From Clostridium frigidicarnis (GTDB taxonomy: Bacteria > Bacillota > Clostridia > Clostridiales > Clostridiaceae), in NCBI RefSeq assembly GCF_900111985.1, contig NZ_FOKI01000002.1:158456-222455 (forward strand): a DNA stretch of 64,000 nt. Reading direction: 5' to 3'. Below are positions 6,903-15,301 of this stretch, piece after piece. Numbering within the stretch: position 1 is the stretch's first letter; the number at the start of each line of letters is the position of its first letter. The translations under genes and the position numbers were made by a program. The notes under the pieces were generated by a model. It worked only from the letters and a program-made list of their open reading frames with translations. It made no database searches and was not told the origin of the DNA.

Positions 6903-7844
6903 ATGAACACTAGAGTTAATGAAATATTACAGATTGAATACCCAATAATCCAGGGTGGTATGGCTTGGATTGCTGATAGTTCTTTAGCAAGTGCAGTTAG
7001 TAATGGAGGCGGACTTGGAATTATAGCCGGAGGAAATGCACCGGTTGAATACATAAGAAATGAGATTAGAAAAACAAAGGAATTAACTGATAAACCTTTT
7101 GGGGTTAACATAATGTTATTAAGTGAAAATGCAGAAGAACTTGCAAAAGTTGTATGTGAAGAAGGGGTAAAAGTAGTAACAACAGGAGCAGGAAATCCAG
7201 GCAAATATATGGCTATGTGGAAAGAAGCTGGAATAAAAGTTATACCTGTGGTTGCATCGGTAGCTTTGGCAATTAGAATGGAGAGAAGTGGAGCAGATGC
7301 TGTAATTGCTGAAGGATGCGAAGCCGGTGGACATATCGGAGAATTAACAACTATGACTTTAGTTCCTCAAGTTGTAGATGCTGTAGATATACCAGTTATT
7401 GCAGCAGGTGGTATTGGAGATGGTAGAGGAGTTCTTGCGTCCATGGTTTTAGGAGCTGAAGGCGTTCAAGTTGGAACAAGATTCTTAGTTGCAGATGAAT
7501 GTACAGTACATGAAAATTACAAAGAAAAAATAATAAAAGCTAATGATATAGATACTATGGTAACAGGTAGATCCACAGGTCATCCAGTAAGAGTATTAAA
7601 AAATAAACTTGCAAGAAAGTTCAAGGAACTAGAAAAAAATAATGGGGATTTAAATCAATATAACGAGTTAGGAAAAGGTGCTTTACCTAAAGCAGCAAAA
7701 GATGGTGATGTTGATTTTGGTTCTGTTATGGCAGGTCAGATAGCTGGTCTTGTGAATAAAAAACAAAGTTGTAAAGATATTATAGAAGAAATGTTTAAAG
7801 AAACTGAAAAAGTTTTAAACAATATTTATGAGGGAGCTAAATAG
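6903..7844 (+). CDS. fabK: Enoyl-ACP reductase II (FMN-dependent)
   Basis: A 313-residue TIM-barrel flavoenzyme of the nitronate-monooxygenase/FabK family that reduces trans-2-enoyl-ACP with NAD(P)H as the last step of each elongation cycle. Family blocks visible are IQGGMAWIADSSLASAVSNGGGLG at the N terminus, EGCEAGGHIGE with the family histidine, and AAGGIGDGRG for the FMN phosphate. Its position between acpP and fabD makes FabK more likely than a generic nitronate monooxygenase. No FabI or FabV is in the operon. AGGAGG lies 8-10 nt before the ATG. Confidence 0.93.
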   Translation: MNTRVNEILQIEYPIIQGGMAWIADSSLASAVSNGGGLGIIAGGNAPVEYIRNEIRKTKELTDKPFGVNIMLLSENAEELAKVVCEEGVKVVTTGAGNPGKYMAMWKEAGIKVIPVVASVALAIRMERSGADAVIAEGCEAGGHIGELTTMTLVPQVVDAVDIPVIAAGGIGDGRGVLASMVLGAEGVQVGTRFLVADECTVHENYKEKIIKANDIDTMVTGRSTGHPVRVLKNKLARKFKELEKNNGDLNQYNELGKGALPKAAKDGDVDFGSVMAGQIAGLVNKKQSCKDIIEEMFKETEKVLNNIYEGAK

Positions 7845-7845
7845 A

Positions 7846-8784
7846 ATGAAAAAAATAGCTTTTGTATTTCCTGGGCAAGGAGCTCAATACGTAGGTATGG
7901 GAAAAGAATTTTACAATGAGTTTCAGTTTGTTAAAGATTTATTTCATGAAGCTGATAACATACTTGGTTTCAAGATAAGTGAAATGATACTTAATGGAGA
8001 TGAAAAAGAGCTAAGTAAAACAGAAAATACACAGCCAGCTCTACTAATTGTTTCAACAGCTATCTTGACATTGTTAAAAGGAAAGAATATAAATCCAGAT
8101 ATGGTTGCAGGACTTAGTCTAGGAGAATACTCGGCTCTAGTTTGTGCAGGTGCCTTAAGTTTTAAAGATGGATTAATGCTAGTAAGAAAACGTGGTGAAC
8201 TTATGGCAAAAGCTATGCCAGAAGGAAAAGGGGCTATGGCTGCTATATTAGGTGCAAAAAAAGAGAATGTTGAAAAACTGTGTGAAAAAAGTTCATGTAA
8301 GGGAATAATAGAAATAGCTAACTATAACTGCCCAGGACAAATTGTTATATCAGGAGCAAGAGAAGCTATAGAGTATGCTATAGAAATTTCAAGGGAATTT
8401 GGAGTACTAAGGGCTATACCATTAAAAGTAAGTGGTGCATTTCATTGTTCTTTATTAGATGATGCAAGTAAAAAATTACAATTAGAACTTGAAAATATAG
8501 AAATAAATGAATTAAAGATCCCATATGTAACTAATGTTACTGGGGAGGTTGTAAGTAATAATAAAAACATAAAAAACTTGCTGAAAAATGGAGTTAAATC
8601 TTCAGTGTTATGGGAACAATCAGTAAATGAAATGATAAATAATGATGTAGACATATTTATTGAAGTTGGATCAGGAAAAGTTTTAAGCAGTTTTATAAAA
8701 AAGATAAATAGAAAAGTAAAAGTTTTGAATACAGAAAATTTGCAAGACTTTAATGACGTTTTGGAGTTTTTAGGGAGGAATTAA
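7846..8784 (+). CDS. fabD: Malonyl-CoA:ACP transacylase
   Basis: A 312-residue transacylase that moves malonyl from CoA to ACP. The nucleophile is S91 in GLSLGEYSALV and the catalytic histidine is H200 in SGAFHCSLL. The QGAQYVGMG oxyanion-region block is at residues 11-19. The start is ATG 7846, 1 nt after the fabK stop, with GAGGGAG at 7830-7836 inside the end of fabK, so translational coupling is likely. An in-frame start at 7828 lies upstream of that SD and would overlap fabK further. Confidence 0.95.
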   Translation: MKKIAFVFPGQGAQYVGMGKEFYNEFQFVKDLFHEADNILGFKISEMILNGDEKELSKTENTQPALLIVSTAILTLLKGKNINPDMVAGLSLGEYSALVCAGALSFKDGLMLVRKRGELMAKAMPEGKGAMAAILGAKKENVEKLCEKSSCKGIIEIANYNCPGQIVISGAREAIEYAIEISREFGVLRAIPLKVSGAFHCSLLDDASKKLQLELENIEINELKIPYVTNVTGEVVSNNKNIKNLLKNGVKSSVLWEQSVNEMINNDVDIFIEVGSGKVLSSFIKKINRKVKVLNTENLQDFNDVLEFLGRN

Positions 8785-8787
8785 TCT

Positions 8788-9525
8788 ATGGAGATTAGAT
8801 GTGCACTTATTACTGGAGGAAGTAGAGGAATTGGTAAAGCTATATGTTTAAAGCTTGCAAAGTTAGGATATAAGATTGCTTTAAATTATAGAAGTGATGA
8901 AGCGGGAGCAATAGAAGTAGTTAATTTGATTAAAAATAATGGTGGGGAAGCAATTGCTATTAAAGGTGATGTTAGCAATTATGAAGATGCACTTAATGTT
9001 ATAGAAAAAACAAAAGAGATATATGGAACTATAGATGTACTTGTGAATAATGCAGGTATAACTAATGATAAATTAATCCTTAGAATGAAAGAAGAAGATT
9101 TTGATAAAGTAATAAATGTAAATCTAAAGGGAACATTTAATTGCGTGAAACATGTAGTACCATTAATGCTTAAAAATAAAAGAGGGGTAATTATAAATTT
9201 ATCATCTGTTATTGGCATAATAGGAAATGCAGGTCAAAGTAATTATGCTGCTTCTAAGGCAGGTATAATTGGGTTAACAAAATCACTAGCAAAAGAGCTT
9301 GGTGGAAAAGGAATAAGGGTTAATGCTATAGCTCCAGGATTTATAAAAACTGATATGACAGAGGCTTTATCAGAAACTGTTAAGGAAAAATTAAAAGATT
9401 CTATACCTCTTAAAAGGTTGGGCGATGGAGAAGATATAGCAGAAGTTGTAAGTTTTTTATGTAGTGATGGAGCATCTTATATAACAGGTCAAGTTATAAA
9501 CGTTGACGGTGGAATGGTAATGTAG
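8788..9525 (+). CDS. fabG: 3-oxoacyl-ACP reductase
   Basis: A 245-residue classical short-chain dehydrogenase that reduces 3-ketoacyl-ACP with NADPH. The cofactor motif GGSRGIGKA (10-18), NNAG (87-90) and the catalytic S140-Y153-K157 set are complete. The gene begins 3 nt after fabD with GGGAGG at 8773-8778. Length and context support FabG rather than a general SDR. Confidence 0.95.
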   Translation: MEIRCALITGGSRGIGKAICLKLAKLGYKIALNYRSDEAGAIEVVNLIKNNGGEAIAIKGDVSNYEDALNVIEKTKEIYGTIDVLVNNAGITNDKLILRMKEEDFDKVINVNLKGTFNCVKHVVPLMLKNKRGVIINLSSVIGIIGNAGQSNYAASKAGIIGLTKSLAKELGGKGIRVNAIAPGFIKTDMTEALSETVKEKLKDSIPLKRLGDGEDIAEVVSFLCSDGASYITGQVINVDGGMVM

Positions 9526-9536
9526 GGAGGATATTT

Positions 9537-10772
9537 ATGAATAGAGTTGTTATTACATCTATGGGAGCTATTACTCCAATAGGTACGAATGTAGATACAT
9601 TTTGGGAAGCTAACAAACAAGGTACTAATGGAATTGAAAAAATAACTGCCTTTGATACTAGCGATTTTAAGGTTAAATTAGCTGGAGAAATAAAGGATTA
9701 TAGTGTAGAAAAATTCTTGGATAAAAGAGAAGCAAAAAGATATGATAGATTTTGTCAGTTTGCTATGATTGCTACAGAAGAAGCTATAAACAATAGTAAA
9801 TTAGATTTAGGAAACATAGATAAAGATAGATTTGGAGTTGCAGTAGGAAGTGGAATAGGTGGATTTAATACATTAGAAAAAGAGCATAAAAATTTAATCG
9901 AAAAAGGTCCTAGAAGGGTTTCACCTTTATTTATACCTATGATGATAGGAAATATTGCAGGAGGAAACATTGCTGTGAAATATGGAGCTAAAGGGTCAGT
10001 TTTAAACATTGTTACAGCATGTGCAACAGGAACTCATTCTATTGGGGAAGCTTATAGAATGATTAAACATGGATATATGGATTTAATGATTGCTGGGGGT
10101 TGTGAGGCTTCTATAACTCCATTATCTTTAGCAGGATTTACTTCATTAACTGCTTTAAGTACAAGTGAAGATGTAAATAAGGCATCTATACCATTTAATA
10201 AAAATAGAAGTGGTTTTGTAATGGGAGAAGGATCTGGAGTTTTACTTTTAGAAAGCTTAGAACATGCAAAAAAAAGAGGAGCTACTATACTAGGAGAAAT
10301 TGTTGGGTATGGAAGTACTTGTGACGCATACCATATGACTAGTCCCCATCCAAATGGTGAAGGTTCTAAAAAAGCTATGAAATTAGCAATAAATGAAGCT
10401 GGAATAGAAAATAAAGATTTAGGGTATATAAATGCACATGGGACAGGAACACCATACAATGATAAGTTTGAAACATTAGCTATAAAGGGTGCTCTTGAAG
10501 AAGAGGCTTATAATATACCAATAAGTTCTACAAAGTCAATGACTGGACATTTATTGGGGGCAGCAGGAGCAGTTGAATCAATTGTATGTATAAAGGCGCT
10601 TCAAGAAGGATTTATTCCTCCAACAATAAATTTAGATGAGAAAGATGAAGATTGTGACTTAAATTATGTACCTAACGTAGGGATAAAGAGAGAAATTAAA
10701 TATGCTATGTCTAATTCATTAGGCTTTGGTGGTCACAATGCAACATTGTTATTTAAAAAATGGGAGGAATAA
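9537..10772 (+). CDS. fabF: 3-oxoacyl-ACP synthase II
   Basis: A 411-residue elongating ketoacyl synthase. The Cys-His-His triad is C162 in VTACATGTHS, H301 in NAHGTGTPYND and H338 in MTGHLLGAAG. FabF condenses malonyl-ACP with the growing acyl-ACP. It is the only elongating KAS in the operon, so it probably does all later condensations. AGGGAGG at about 9524-9530 precedes the ATG. Confidence 0.96.
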   Translation: MNRVVITSMGAITPIGTNVDTFWEANKQGTNGIEKITAFDTSDFKVKLAGEIKDYSVEKFLDKREAKRYDRFCQFAMIATEEAINNSKLDLGNIDKDRFGVAVGSGIGGFNTLEKEHKNLIEKGPRRVSPLFIPMMIGNIAGGNIAVKYGAKGSVLNIVTACATGTHSIGEAYRMIKHGYMDLMIAGGCEASITPLSLAGFTSLTALSTSEDVNKASIPFNKNRSGFVMGEGSGVLLLESLEHAKKRGATILGEIVGYGSTCDAYHMTSPHPNGEGSKKAMKLAINEAGIENKDLGYINAHGTGTPYNDKFETLAIKGALEEEAYNIPISSTKSMTGHLLGAAGAVESIVCIKALQEGFIPPTINLDEKDEDCDLNYVPNVGIKREIKYAMSNSLGFGGHNATLLFKKWEE

Positions 10773-10775
10773 TTC

Positions 10776-11261
10776 ATGAAGTTTGAAGAAATAAAGGAAT
10801 TATTAGAATTTATAGATAAATCTTCATTAAGTTATTTAGAAATAAAAGAAAGTGATTTTTATATAAAATTAGATAAAGCTTTGAGTAGAAGTGTAAATAA
10901 ACAAGAAGAATTTATTGAAGAAAAAATAAATTCAGTATATAAAGAATCGAAAAATATAGATGATTATAAAATTAGTGAGGAAAACTATAAGAATGTAGAA
11001 GCTAATAAGGAAATGGATGATTGTGGAGAACTTATTTTATCTCCTATGGTAGGGACTTTTTATTCAACTCCAGCTCCAGATAAAGAAGCTTTTGTAAAAA
11101 TAGGAGAAAGAGTTAACAAAGGCGAAGTGATTTGTATAATAGAGGCCATGAAGCTTATGAATGAAATAGAATGTGAGTTTGATGGAGAAGTAATAGAGAT
11201 ATTAGTCAAAGATGGTGAAATGGTTGAATATGGTCAACCACTATTTAAAATTAAAAAGTAG
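10776..11261 (+). CDS. accB: Biotin carboxyl carrier protein of acetyl-CoA carboxylase
   Basis: A 161-residue protein with a lysine/glutamate-rich linker (about residues 35-80) and a C-terminal biotinyl domain. The biotin lysine is K126 in [12 protein letters not shown]. The thumb-like [11 protein letters not shown] insertion of bacterial BCCP is present. It carries carboxybiotin between AccC and AccAD. The gene starts 3 nt after fabF. Confidence 0.95.
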   Translation: MKFEEIKELLEFIDKSSLSYLEIKESDFYIKLDKALSRSVNKQEEFIEEKINSVYKESKNIDDYKISEENYKNVEANKEMDDCGELILSPMVGTFYSTPAPDKEAFVKIGERVNKGEVICIIEAMKLMNEIECEFDGEVIEILVKDGEMVEYGQPLFKIKK

Positions 11262-11270
11262 GTGTTTTAA

Positions 11271-11702
11271 ATGAGTAGTTTAAATATTATGGATATACAA
11301 AAAATAATACCCCATAGATATCCTTTTTTATTAATTGATAAAGTTGAAAGTTTAGAAGAAGGTAAGCACATTGTGGCATATAAAAATGTAACAATGAATG
11401 AATATTTCTTTCAAGGTCATTTTCCAGTTGAACCTGTAATGCCGGGAGTATTAATAGTAGAAGCATTAGCTCAGGCTGGAGCTGTTGCAATATTAAGCTT
11501 AGAAGAAAATAAAAATAAATTAGCTTATTTTACAGGTATAGATAAAGTTAGATTTAGAAGAAAAGTTGTACCTGGAGATACATTGAGACTAGAAGTTGAA
11601 ATAATAAAAGTAAAGGGTCCTATTGGTATAGGGGCTGCAGTAGCAACCGTTAATGGAGAAAAATGCTGTGATGGACAAATAATGTTTGCAATAGGTAAAT
11701 AG
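11271..11702 (+). CDS. fabZ: 3-hydroxyacyl-ACP dehydratase
   Basis: A 143-residue hot-dog-fold dehydratase with [14 protein letters not shown] near the N terminus and catalytic H50 ([12 protein letters not shown]) and E64 (VEALAQAGA). It forms trans-2-enoyl-ACP. No FabA, FabM or second FabZ is present in the operon, so the source of unsaturated fatty acids is not encoded here. Confidence 0.95.
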   Translation: MSSLNIMDIQKIIPHRYPFLLIDKVESLEEGKHIVAYKNVTMNEYFFQGHFPVEPVMPGVLIVEALAQAGAVAILSLEENKNKLAYFTGIDKVRFRRKVVPGDTLRLEVEIIKVKGPIGIGAAVATVNGEKCCDGQIMFAIGK

Positions 11703-11713
11703 GAGAAAAAAAT

Positions 11714-13063
11714 ATGTTTAAGAAAATTTTAATAGCAAATAGAGGGGAAATTGCTGTAAGAATAATAAGAGCATGTAGAGAAATGGGAATAAGAACTGTT
11801 GCGGTTTATTCAGAAGGAGATAGAACTGCGCTTCATGCACAACTTGCAGATGAAGCTGTCTGTATAGGTCCTTCACCATCAAAAGATAGCTATCTCAATA
11901 TACAAAATATAATAAGTGCTACGGTTCTTACAGGAGCAGAAGCTATACATCCTGGATTTGGGTTTTTATCTGAAAACTCTAAGTTTGCTTCTATATGCGA
12001 GGAATGCAAAATAAAATTTATAGGACCCAAAAAAGAGTGCATAGAACTTATGGGTGATAAAGCTAAAGCTAGAGAAATAATGAAAAAATCTAAGGTGCCA
12101 GTAGTTCCAGGCTTTGAAGGAGTAATTAAGGATGAAGAGCATTTAAAGAAAGAATCTCAAAAAATAGGATATCCTGTAATGCTAAAAGCCGCAAGTGGTG
12201 GTGGTGGAAAAGGAATAAGAATTGTTAGTAGTGAGGAAGAATTAATAAAATCATATAATTCAGCTAAAAGTGAAGCTGAAAATGCTTTCGGAGATGGAAC
12301 TATATATATAGAAAAATATATAGTGAATCCTCATCACATTGAATTTCAAATTCTAGGGGATAATTTTGGAAATATAATACACCTATGGGATAGAGATTGT
12401 TCAATTCAAAGAAAAAACCAAAAGGTCTTAGAAGAAGCTCCGTCTACTTTTTTAAATGATGACATTAGAAAAAGTATGGGTGAAGTTGCTGTAAAGGCAG
12501 CAAAATCGGTAAACTATAATAGTGTAGGAACAATCGAGTTTTTAGTTGATGATGATAAAAACTTTTATTTTATGGAAATGAATACAAGAATTCAAGTAGA
12601 ACATCCTGTAACTGAAGCTATAACTGGTGTTGACATAGTAAAAGAACAAATTAACGTAGCGTCAGGGTTAAGTCTTACTTTTAAGCAAGATGATGTAAAA
12701 ATAAATGGTCATGCAATTGAATGTAGGATAAACGCAGAGGATCCAGAAAAAAACTTTATGCCTTGTCCAGGGAAAATAGAAGCTTTAATTATGCCTGGTG
12801 GACATGGAATTAGAATAGATAGCGGTATGTATGCAGGATGTACAATACCACCCTACTACGATTCTATGATAGCTAAATTAATAGTTCATGGAAAAGATAG
12901 AAATGAAGCAATAATGAAAATGAAGAGATCTTTGTGGGAGTTCGTTGTTGAAGGGGTTAACACCAATATCGATTTGCAGTTTGATATTTTAAGTAATGAA
13001 GATTTTGAAAAAGGATATTATAATACAGGTTTTTTAAAGGATAAGTTGGTGAATAATTTATGA
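11714..13063 (+). CDS. accC: Biotin carboxylase subunit of acetyl-CoA carboxylase
   Basis: A 449-residue ATP-grasp enzyme that carboxylates AccB-biotin with bicarbonate and ATP. It has the N-terminal KILIANRGEIAVRIIRA block, the glycine-rich ATP loop GGGGKGIRIV, the EMNTRIQVEHPVTE catalytic strand and the C-terminal carboxylase domain. It overlaps accD by 4 nt (ATGA), indicating coupled translation. Confidence 0.97.
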   Translation: MFKKILIANRGEIAVRIIRACREMGIRTVAVYSEGDRTALHAQLADEAVCIGPSPSKDSYLNIQNIISATVLTGAEAIHPGFGFLSENSKFASICEECKIKFIGPKKECIELMGDKAKAREIMKKSKVPVVPGFEGVIKDEEHLKKESQKIGYPVMLKAASGGGGKGIRIVSSEEELIKSYNSAKSEAENAFGDGTIYIEKYIVNPHHIEFQILGDNFGNIIHLWDRDCSIQRKNQKVLEEAPSTFLNDDIRKSMGEVAVKAAKSVNYNSVGTIEFLVDDDKNFYFMEMNTRIQVEHPVTEAITGVDIVKEQINVASGLSLTFKQDDVKINGHAIECRINAEDPEKNFMPCPGKIEALIMPGGHGIRIDSGMYAGCTIPPYYDSMIAKLIVHGKDRNEAIMKMKRSLWEFVVEGVNTNIDLQFDILSNEDFEKGYYNTGFLKDKLVNNL

Positions 13064-13947
13064 TAAAAAGTTTTTTTAAAAGAAATAATTATATAACCGT
13101 AAGCAAAACATCTTTTCAAAATGAAGATAGATGTGAAAAGGGTCCTAATATTCCTGAGGGAACATGGGTTAAATGTAATTCGTGTGGAAAAATTATTTAT
13201 TCTAAAGACATGATTAATGAATATAAATCTTGTAAATATTGTGGATATTATTTTAGACTAAATCCTAGAGAAAGAGCAAAATTAATATTTGACGAAGAAA
13301 ATCCAAAGAAGATTTTTGAAAATATAAGGACCAGTAATCCATTAAACTTTCCAGAATATGATAAAAAGATAAATAAGGCTATAAAAAATTCAGGAGAAAC
13401 AGAAGCTGTAACATGTTATGAAGCTCATATTAATGGCGAAAAAGTAGTGGCATGCATAATGAACAGTGAATTTTTTATGGGAAGTATGGGATCAGCTTTA
13501 GGAGAAAAGATAACAAGATGTGTAGAGATGGCAACAGAAAAAAAATTGCCACTTATAATTTTCACTGCTTCCGGTGGGGCAAGGATGCAAGAAGGTATGT
13601 TTTCTCTTATGCAAATGGCAAAAGTAAATAGTGCTTTAAAAAGGTTGCACAAATGTGGAGGGTTATATATATCAGTTTTAACTGATCCTACAACAGGAGG
13701 TGTAACAGCATCATTTGCTATGATAGCAGACATAGTTTTAGGTGAAAAGGGAGCATTAGTAGGATTTGCTGGTAGAAGAGTTATAGAGAACACCATTAAA
13801 GAGAATTTGCCAGAAAATTTTCAAACGGTAGAATTTTTATTAGAAAAAGGATTCATAGATAAAATAGTTGAAAGAAAAAATCTCAAAAAAATTCTTTGTA
13901 AAATTATTTTAATGCATAAGGGAGGAAATTATTTTGAGTCAAAATAA
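13060..13947 (+). CDS. accD: Acetyl-CoA carboxylase carboxyltransferase subunit beta
   Basis: A 295-residue crotonase-fold subunit with an N-terminal zinc ribbon C39/C42/C58/C61 (CNSCG and CKYCG). The ASGGARMQEGMFSLMQM and TTGGVTASFAM regions form the acyl-CoA site. It works with AccA as an alpha2beta2 carboxyltransferase. The start overlaps accC by 4 nt, and the end overlaps accA by 14 nt. Confidence 0.96.
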   Translation: MIKSFFKRNNYITVSKTSFQNEDRCEKGPNIPEGTWVKCNSCGKIIYSKDMINEYKSCKYCGYYFRLNPRERAKLIFDEENPKKIFENIRTSNPLNFPEYDKKINKAIKNSGETEAVTCYEAHINGEKVVACIMNSEFFMGSMGSALGEKITRCVEMATEKKLPLIIFTASGGARMQEGMFSLMQMAKVNSALKRLHKCGGLYISVLTDPTTGGVTASFAMIADIVLGEKGALVGFAGRRVIENTIKENLPENFQTVEFLLEKGFIDKIVERKNLKKILCKIILMHKGGNYFESK

Positions 13948-14725
13948 TGCTTGGGATAAAGTTGAGAAAGCAAGAAGCAAGGAAAGACCTTCCGCTAAGT
14001 TGTATATTAGTAGTATATTTGATGATTTTATAGAATTACATGGAGATAGGTACTATAGTGATGATAAGGCAATAATTTCGGGGATAGCTTTACTGAATAA
14101 CAATCCAGTAACTATTATTGCTCAGTGCAAAGGAGAAAATACAAAAGAAAATATAGAAAGAAACTTTTCAATGCCCCATCCAGAAGGATACAGAAAAGCT
14201 TTAAGACTTATGAAACAAGCTGAAAAATTTAATAGGCCCATTATTCTATTTGTTGATACTCCAGGTGCTTTCTGTGGAGTAGAAGCAGAAAAAAGGGGGC
14301 AGGGAGAAGCTATTGGAGAAAATTTGTTTCATATGAGTGATTTAACAGTACCTACAATAACAGTAGTTATAGGAGAAGGGGGAAGTGGTGGTGCTTTAGC
14401 TTTAGCGGTAAGCGATGAAGTTTGGATGATGGAGAATTCAATATATTCAATATTATCACCAGAAGGTTTTGCGTCTATACTTTGGAAAGACAAAAACAGA
14501 GTTAAAGAGGCAGCAGAAATTATGAAAATAACAGCCCATGATTTAAAAGGCTTTAATATAATAGATTATGTAGTAGAAGAAAATAGTAGCTTAGAAATTA
14601 CAATGAGTAATTTAAAAAGTGATTTAATAGAAACTTTGAATAAATATATGAGTTTGACAAAAGAAGAGATTTTAGAAAAAAGATATTTCAAATATAGAAA
14701 TATGGGTAATTATATTGAACTATAA
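13934..14725 (+). CDS. accA: Acetyl-CoA carboxylase carboxyltransferase subunit alpha
   Basis: A 263-residue subunit using a TTG start at 13934, with GGAGG at 13921-13925 eight bases upstream. It contains RPSAKLYISSIFDDFIELHGDR, the PHPEGYRKALRLMKQAEKF region and the conserved IGEGGSGGALALAVSD loop. It is shorter than the roughly 320-residue enterobacterial form because the N-terminal helix region is reduced, as is common in clostridia. The gene overlaps accD by 14 nt and closes the operon before a terminator. Confidence 0.95.
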   Translation: MSQNNAWDKVEKARSKERPSAKLYISSIFDDFIELHGDRYYSDDKAIISGIALLNNNPVTIIAQCKGENTKENIERNFSMPHPEGYRKALRLMKQAEKFNRPIILFVDTPGAFCGVEAEKRGQGEAIGENLFHMSDLTVPTITVVIGEGGSGGALALAVSDEVWMMENSIYSILSPEGFASILWKDKNRVKEAAEIMKITAHDLKGFNIIDYVVEENSSLEITMSNLKSDLIETLNKYMSLTKEEILEKRYFKYRNMGNYIEL

Positions 14726-14733
14726 GTATTATA

Positions 14734-14775
14734 AATAGGCTAAAGGAATGTAAAAAAGCAATCCTTTAGCTTATT
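14734..14775 (+). terminator. Terminator of the fatty-acid operon
   Basis: AATAGGCTAAAGGA (from 14734) pairs with TCCTTTAGCTTATT (14762-14775) around an A-rich loop and is followed by TTGCTTT. Confidence 0.72.
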
Positions 14776-14782
14776 TTGCTTT

Positions 14783-14943
14783 AGGCACATTCAAAAAAAT
14801 AACAAGTTAGTATGCTAGTCTATTTCGTGTCATACTGTGTCAGCAATATTAGCCCATAGCTTGTGCTATGAACTAATATCACTTCCTTGTCTAACACGAA
14901 ATATACATGGCACCTTTGACTTATTATTTTCTTTCATATGTCT
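14783..14943. repeat. 161-bp imperfect inverted repeat (MITE-like or large hairpin)
   Basis: The ends AGGCACATTCAAAAAAATAA and the complement of TTATTTTCTTTCATATGTCT match at 15 of 20 positions. Pairing continues inward through AACAAGT, TATTTCGTGT/ACACGAAATA and ATATTAGCCCATAGC/GCTATGAACTAATAT to a TTGT loop near 14861. No transposase or flanking duplication is evident. It is not similar to the ATTGTCAATT repeat family that follows it. Confidence 0.65.
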
Positions 14944-15009
14944 TATAGGAATTTATATTGAAGTTGAATTTATGAATAACTTATTAAATGGTAGAGGCTT
15001 TTATAATTT

Positions 15010-15166
15010 GAGATTGAGAATGAACAATTGACAATGGCGGATGAAATCTTTTTAGGAAGATTTCTTAAATAAAAATATTTTTAAGAAAACCGTTGGATTT
15101 CAACCATAATTGTCAATTCTCAATTTTTAATTGTAAATCGTCAATAAGAACGTGGCATAACCATTT
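15010..15166 (+). repeat. Dispersed intergenic repeat copy
   Basis: It shares GAGATTGAGAAT, CAATTGACAATG and GGATGAAATCTT with the copy at 48703-48852. A right part, GGATTTCAACCATAATTGTC followed by AATTCTCAATTTTTAATTG, then ACGTGGCATAACCATTTTT, is a degraded version of the common end. It fills most of the accA-rarA gap. Confidence 0.7.
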
Positions 15167-15232
15167 TTATTTTATTGCAAATGATAGTTTTATAACTAAG
15201 ACATTTACTTAATAACATAAGAATTGCTTTAT

Positions 15233-15261
15233 ACAATAAAGATTGGATAATATGTTATAAT
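15233..15261 (+). promoter_or_regulatory. Extended -10 promoter upstream of rarA
   Basis: TATAAT at 15256-15261 is preceded by TGT, an extended -10 element. The -35 position (TACAAT, 15233-15238) is poor. It gives a leader of about 35 nt. Confidence 0.5.
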
Positions 15262-15301
15262 ACATAATGAAATAAAAAGTTAAATGGTAGGTGAAGTGGG
15301 T

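Noticed and set aside
10052..10459. A 135-aa minus-strand ORF inside fabF.
   Set aside because: It lies wholly within the conserved fabF coding region and has no SD or recognisable domain; shadow ORF.
14837..15031. A 64-aa ORF between accA and rarA.
   Set aside because: It reads through the 161-bp inverted repeat and into spacer DNA, has no SD and has a composition typical of non-coding sequence.
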